From: Firmicutes bacterium UBA6806
GTDB taxonomy: Bacteria > Bacillota > Clostridia > Peptostreptococcales > Acidaminobacteraceae
Assembly (NCBI GenBank): GCA_002452745.1
Contig: DKFC01000032.1
Location: 1-21,843 of the forward strand
DNA: 21,843 nucleotides
Direction: 5' to 3'
Positions 19,389 through 21,843 of the stretch are shown piece after piece. Position 1 is the first letter of the stretch, and every line of letters starts with the position of its first letter. Under the pieces are notes generated by a model. That model was not told the origin of the DNA and did not search any database. It worked only from the letters and a program-made list of their open reading frames with translations. Both the position numbers and the translations under genes were made by a program.

Positions 19389-19820
19389 TTATTCACCACC
19401 CTTTTCGATAGTGTCTTCTTTCTTCACGAATTTACACTTGATTGGTAATTTATTAGCAGCAAGTCTCATTGCTTCTCTTGCAAGTTCCTCATCTACTCCA
19501 GAAAGTTCGAACATGACTCTACCTGGTTTAACAACTGCAACCCAGTACTCAGGAGAACCTTTACCAGCACCCATACGTGTTTCAGCAGGTTTTTGTGTTA
19601 CTGGTTTATGAGGGAAAATTTTAATCCAAACTTTACCGCCTCTTTTAATTCTTCTATTTATAGCAATTCTGGCTGCTTCAATTTGATTCGATGTAATCCA
19701 AGCAGGCTCCATAGCAACTAAACCGTAATCTCCGTAAGTTACTGTGTTCCCTTTTTGAGCAGTACCCGACATTCTACCTCTGTGAACTCTACGGCGTTTT
19801 ACTCTTTTAGGCATTAACAT
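19389..19820 (-). CDS. rplP: 50S ribosomal protein L16
   Basis: L16 lies near the A-site tRNA in the large subunit. The 143 residues have the family features: KRVKRRRVHRGRMSGTAQKG, GLVAMEPAWITSNQIEAARI, IKRGGKVWIKIFPHKPVTQK and RMGAGKGSPEYWVAVVKPGR, with MRLAANKLPIKCKFV near the end. The ATG at 19820 follows AAAGGAGG by ten bases; longer in-frame readings would begin on the ribosome binding site itself. It lies 30 bp after rpsC. Confidence 0.96.
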   Translation of the reverse strand: MLMPKRVKRRRVHRGRMSGTAQKGNTVTYGDYGLVAMEPAWITSNQIEAARIAINRRIKRGGKVWIKIFPHKPVTQKPAETRMGAGKGSPEYWVAVVKPGRVMFELSGVDEELAREAMRLAANKLPIKCKFVKKEDTIEKGGE

Positions 19821-19850
19821 ATGGTAGTTGCCTCCTTTCACAAAACATTC

Positions 19851-20618
19851 TTATTGGTTATCGTTATTTCTTGGTCTTCTTGGTCCTCTGTTTTGGCCGC
19901 CTTGGTTATTTCTGCCGCCTCTTGAAGGACGTTTATCAGATGCTTTTCTAGCTTCTTTTCTTCTGAGTTTTGTTTCTTCACTTACGCTTGGTAAAATTTC
20001 GCCTTTGTTAATCCAAACTTTGACACCGATTTTACCATAAGTTGTATCCGCTTCCGCAAATCCATAATCAATATCAGCTCTAAGTGTAGAAAGTGGAACG
20101 TTACCTTCAGAATAACCTTCAGTTCTAGCCATTTCAGCTCCGCCTAAACGTCCAGAAGTTTGAACTTTAATTCCTTCAGCGCCTGATTTCATAGTTCTTC
20201 CGATTACTTGTTTCATAGCTCTTCTGAAAGAAACACGCTTTTCTAATGAAAATGCAACGTTTTCTGCAACTAATTGAGCATCTAAATCAATGTTATCAAC
20301 TTCAGAAATATCCAATTGAATTGATTTTTTTGTCAATTTTTCAAGTTCTTCTCTTAAAACTTTAATGTTTTCGCCACCTTTACCAACAACCATACCTGGT
20401 TTAGCAGTAAAGACATTGATATGAACTTTATCATTTGCCGCTCTGTCAATATAGATTCTTGAAATACCAGCAGTAAAAAGTCTTTTCTTTACGTGCTTTC
20501 TGATTTCATGATCTTCGATTAATAAATCTGAGAAGTTTCTTTTATTTGCATACCATTTTGAGTCCCAATCTTTGATGACTCCAACTCTGAGTCCGTGTGG
20601 GCTAACTTTTTGACCCAT
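19851..20618 (-). CDS. rpsC: 30S ribosomal protein S3 with long Arg/Asn/Gly tail
   Basis: S3 shapes the mRNA entry channel and helps unwind mRNA. It starts MGQKVSPHGLRVGVIKDW. The KH domain has its GKGG loop at 79-82, and the C-terminal S3 domain covers about 120-210 (SGRLGGAEMARTEGYSEGNV). The protein has 255 residues, longer than the roughly 220 common in Clostridia. The excess is a hydrophilic tail from about 212, rich in Arg, Gly, Asn and Gln (PSRGGRNNQGGQNRGPRRPR), which is probably disordered and may contact RNA. The ATG follows AAAGGAGGG. Confidence 0.97.
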   Translation of the reverse strand: MGQKVSPHGLRVGVIKDWDSKWYANKRNFSDLLIEDHEIRKHVKKRLFTAGISRIYIDRAANDKVHINVFTAKPGMVVGKGGENIKVLREELEKLTKKSIQLDISEVDNIDLDAQLVAENVAFSLEKRVSFRRAMKQVIGRTMKSGAEGIKVQTSGRLGGAEMARTEGYSEGNVPLSTLRADIDYGFAEADTTYGKIGVKVWINKGEILPSVSEETKLRRKEARKASDKRPSRGGRNNQGGQNRGPRRPRNNDNQ

Positions 20619-20633
20619 TCAGTGCACCCTCCT

Positions 20634-20969
20634 TTACTCTTTTTCTGCGACTACTACGCCAACATGACTAGATCTTCTTAAGATAGGATTAGCTCTCCCC
20701 ATAGATCCAGCATTCCATCTTTTAAGTGTCGGTCCTTGATTTGCGTAAATTTCTTTTACAACAAGGGTTTCAACATCTAAATGGTGATTGTTTTCAGCAT
20801 TTGCAACCGCTGAATTTAAGACTTTTAAAAATATCTCTGCACCTTTTCTCGGTGTGAATTTTAAAATTGATTGTGCTTCTTTTACATTTTTTCCTCTTAC
20901 TAAATCAGCAATTGGCTTCATTTTTCGAGGAGAAATTCTTACGTGCTTCGCTTCCGCTCTAGCTTGCAT
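20634..20969 (-). CDS. rplV: 50S ribosomal protein L22
   Basis: L22 lines the peptide exit tunnel with its long hairpin loop, a known site of macrolide-resistance changes. The 111 residues show AEAKHVRISPRKMKPIADLV, NAENNHHLDVETLVVKEIYA and the tip region GPTLKRWNAGSMGRANPILR with no obvious deletion or duplication. The ATG follows AAAGGAGG. It lies 31 bp after rpsS and 15 bp before rpsC. Confidence 0.97.
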   Translation of the reverse strand: MQARAEAKHVRISPRKMKPIADLVRGKNVKEAQSILKFTPRKGAEIFLKVLNSAVANAENNHHLDVETLVVKEIYANQGPTLKRWNAGSMGRANPILRRSSHVGVVVAEKE

Positions 20970-21000
20970 TCTTGCCTGCCTCCTTTCGGATTAATACGAT

Positions 21001-21273
21001 TTATTTACTCTTTTTATCGCCTGCATGTCCTCTAAAAGTTCTTGTAGGCGCGAACTCACCTAATTTGTGACCGATCATATCTTCTGTTACATAAACTGGA
21101 ATATGTTTTCTTCCATCATGAACTGCGATAGTATGACCAACCATTTGAGGGAAAATAGTAGATGATCTCGACCAAGTTTTGAGAACTTTCTTCTCGTTAT
21201 TCGAGTTCATTTCTTCTATTTTTTTCAAAAGTCCTTTATGAACAAAAGGGCCTTTTTTAAGAGATCTTCCCAT
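21001..21273 (-). CDS. rpsS: 30S ribosomal protein S19
   Basis: S19 is in the head of the small subunit beside S13. The 90 residues show RSLKKGPFVHKGLLKKIEEM, the TWSRSSTIFPQMVGHTIAVH core, GRKHIPVYVTEDMIGHKLGE and FAPTRTFRGHAGDKKSK at the end. I chose ATG at 21273, which follows AAGGAGG; an earlier in-frame start at 21300 would run through that site. It lies 31 bp after rplB. Confidence 0.97.
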   Translation of the reverse strand: MGRSLKKGPFVHKGLLKKIEEMNSNNEKKVLKTWSRSSTIFPQMVGHTIAVHDGRKHIPVYVTEDMIGHKLGEFAPTRTFRGHAGDKKSK

Positions 21274-21304
21274 GATCTGTCCTCCTTCCAGATTTAACAA
21301 CTAT

Positions 21305-21843
21305 CTATTTCTTTCTAGCAGAAACAATATATTTGTTTGAATGTTTGTTTTTCTTTCTAGTTTTGTAACCAAGTGCAGGTTTACCCCAAGGTGTCACTGG
21401 ATTAGCTCTACCGATAGGAGATCTACCTTCACCACCACCATGAGGGTGATCGTTAGGGTTCATTACAGAACCTCTGACTGTAGGTCTGATGCCCATGTGT
21501 CTTTTTCTACCAGCTTTACCGATAGTGATGTTTTCATGGTCGATGTTTCCAACTTGACCAACAGTAGCTCTACACTCTTTTCTAACATATCTAGTTTCAC
21601 CAGATGGTAATCTTAAAAGTGCGTATTTGCCTTCTTTAGCCATTAATTGCGCTGAGTTACCTGCCGCTCTAACCAATTGTCCGCCTTTTCCAGCTTTCAT
21701 TTCGATGTTGTGAACAACAGTACCCACTGGCATATTCATAAGAGGCATTGCATTACCTACTTTGATATCTACTTGGCTACCAGAGACTACAGTATCGCCA
21801 ACTTTAAGTCCGTTTGGATGAAGAATATATCTTTTTTCACCAT
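21305..21843 (-). CDS. rplB: 50S ribosomal protein L2, partial
   Basis: L2 is needed for subunit joining and peptidyl transfer. Only the C-terminal 178 residues are in the window; the 5' part of the gene lies beyond 21843. The frame is open to the edge, so methionines such as that at 21748 are internal. Visible motifs are GEKRYILHPNGLKVGD, GTVVHNIEMKAGKGGQLVRA, the region of the critical histidine NPNDHPHGGGEGRSPIGR, and PVTPWGKPALGYKTRKKNKH. The stop codon is 31 bp before rpsS. Confidence 0.97.
   Translation of the reverse strand, partial: GEKRYILHPNGLKVGDTVVSGSQVDIKVGNAMPLMNMPVGTVVHNIEMKAGKGGQLVRAAGNSAQLMAKEGKYALLRLPSGETRYVRKECRATVGQVGNIDHENITIGKAGRKRHMGIRPTVRGSVMNPNDHPHGGGEGRSPIGRANPVTPWGKPALGYKTRKKNKHSNKYIVSARKK

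Noticed and set aside
19017..19448. Plus-strand 143-residue open frame across rpsQ and rpmC
   Set aside because: It is antisense to three well-supported ribosomal genes and has biased Ser/Phe composition typical of a shadow frame.

Overview
The window reads as a chromosomal segment of a low-GC Gram-positive bacterium, most likely a member of the Clostridia. The evidence is an AT-rich sequence, strong AAGGAGG-type ribosome binding sites, the gene order of the S10-spc-alpha ribosomal cluster with a small KOW-domain gene between map and infA, a zinc-type S14, and the run ecfA1-ecfA2-ecfT-truA-rplM-rpsI after rplQ. I cannot fix the genus from the sequence alone.

There are two parts. Positions 1 to about 3800 are the end of an integrated mobile element whose left end lies outside the window. 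It carries two small convergent genes of unknown function, a divergent promoter region with repeated operator-like sequences, a Cro/C1-type repressor, a stand-alone HIRAN-like protein, a tyrosine integrase and a ribbon-helix-helix protein transcribed toward the integrase. The element meets the host chromosome at the 3' end of rpsI. Next to this boundary are three TGTTCTCT repeats spaced 11 bp apart and three T-tracts spaced 10 bp apart, which look like integrase arm sites and bent DNA.

Positions 3815 to 21843 are conserved chromosome, all on the minus strand. In transcription order the window contains: rplB (cut by the window end), rpsS, rplV, rpsC, rplP, rpmC, rpsQ, rplN, rplX, rplE, rpsZ, rpsH, rplF, rplR, rpsE, rpmD, rplO, secY, adk, map, a KOW-domain gene, infA, rpmJ, rpsM, rpsK, rpsD, rpoA, rplQ and a terminator. 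A new promoter then serves ecfA1-ecfA2-ecfT-truA, and a consensus promoter with a structured leader serves rplM-rpsI. Together these make ribosomal proteins, the RNA polymerase alpha subunit, the SecY channel, adenylate kinase, methionine aminopeptidase, IF-1, the shared energizing module of ECF vitamin transporters and a tRNA pseudouridine synthase.

The chromosomal genes are ordinary, but several non-coding details are not. These are a 17-bp hairpin between rpsD and rpoA, a second hairpin between rpmJ and rpsM, a basic insertion in EcfA2, and many TTG or GTG starts. In the element, the most notable features are a leader upstream of the integrase in which one segment can pair with either of two partners (attenuator-like), and the operator layout of the repressor switch.
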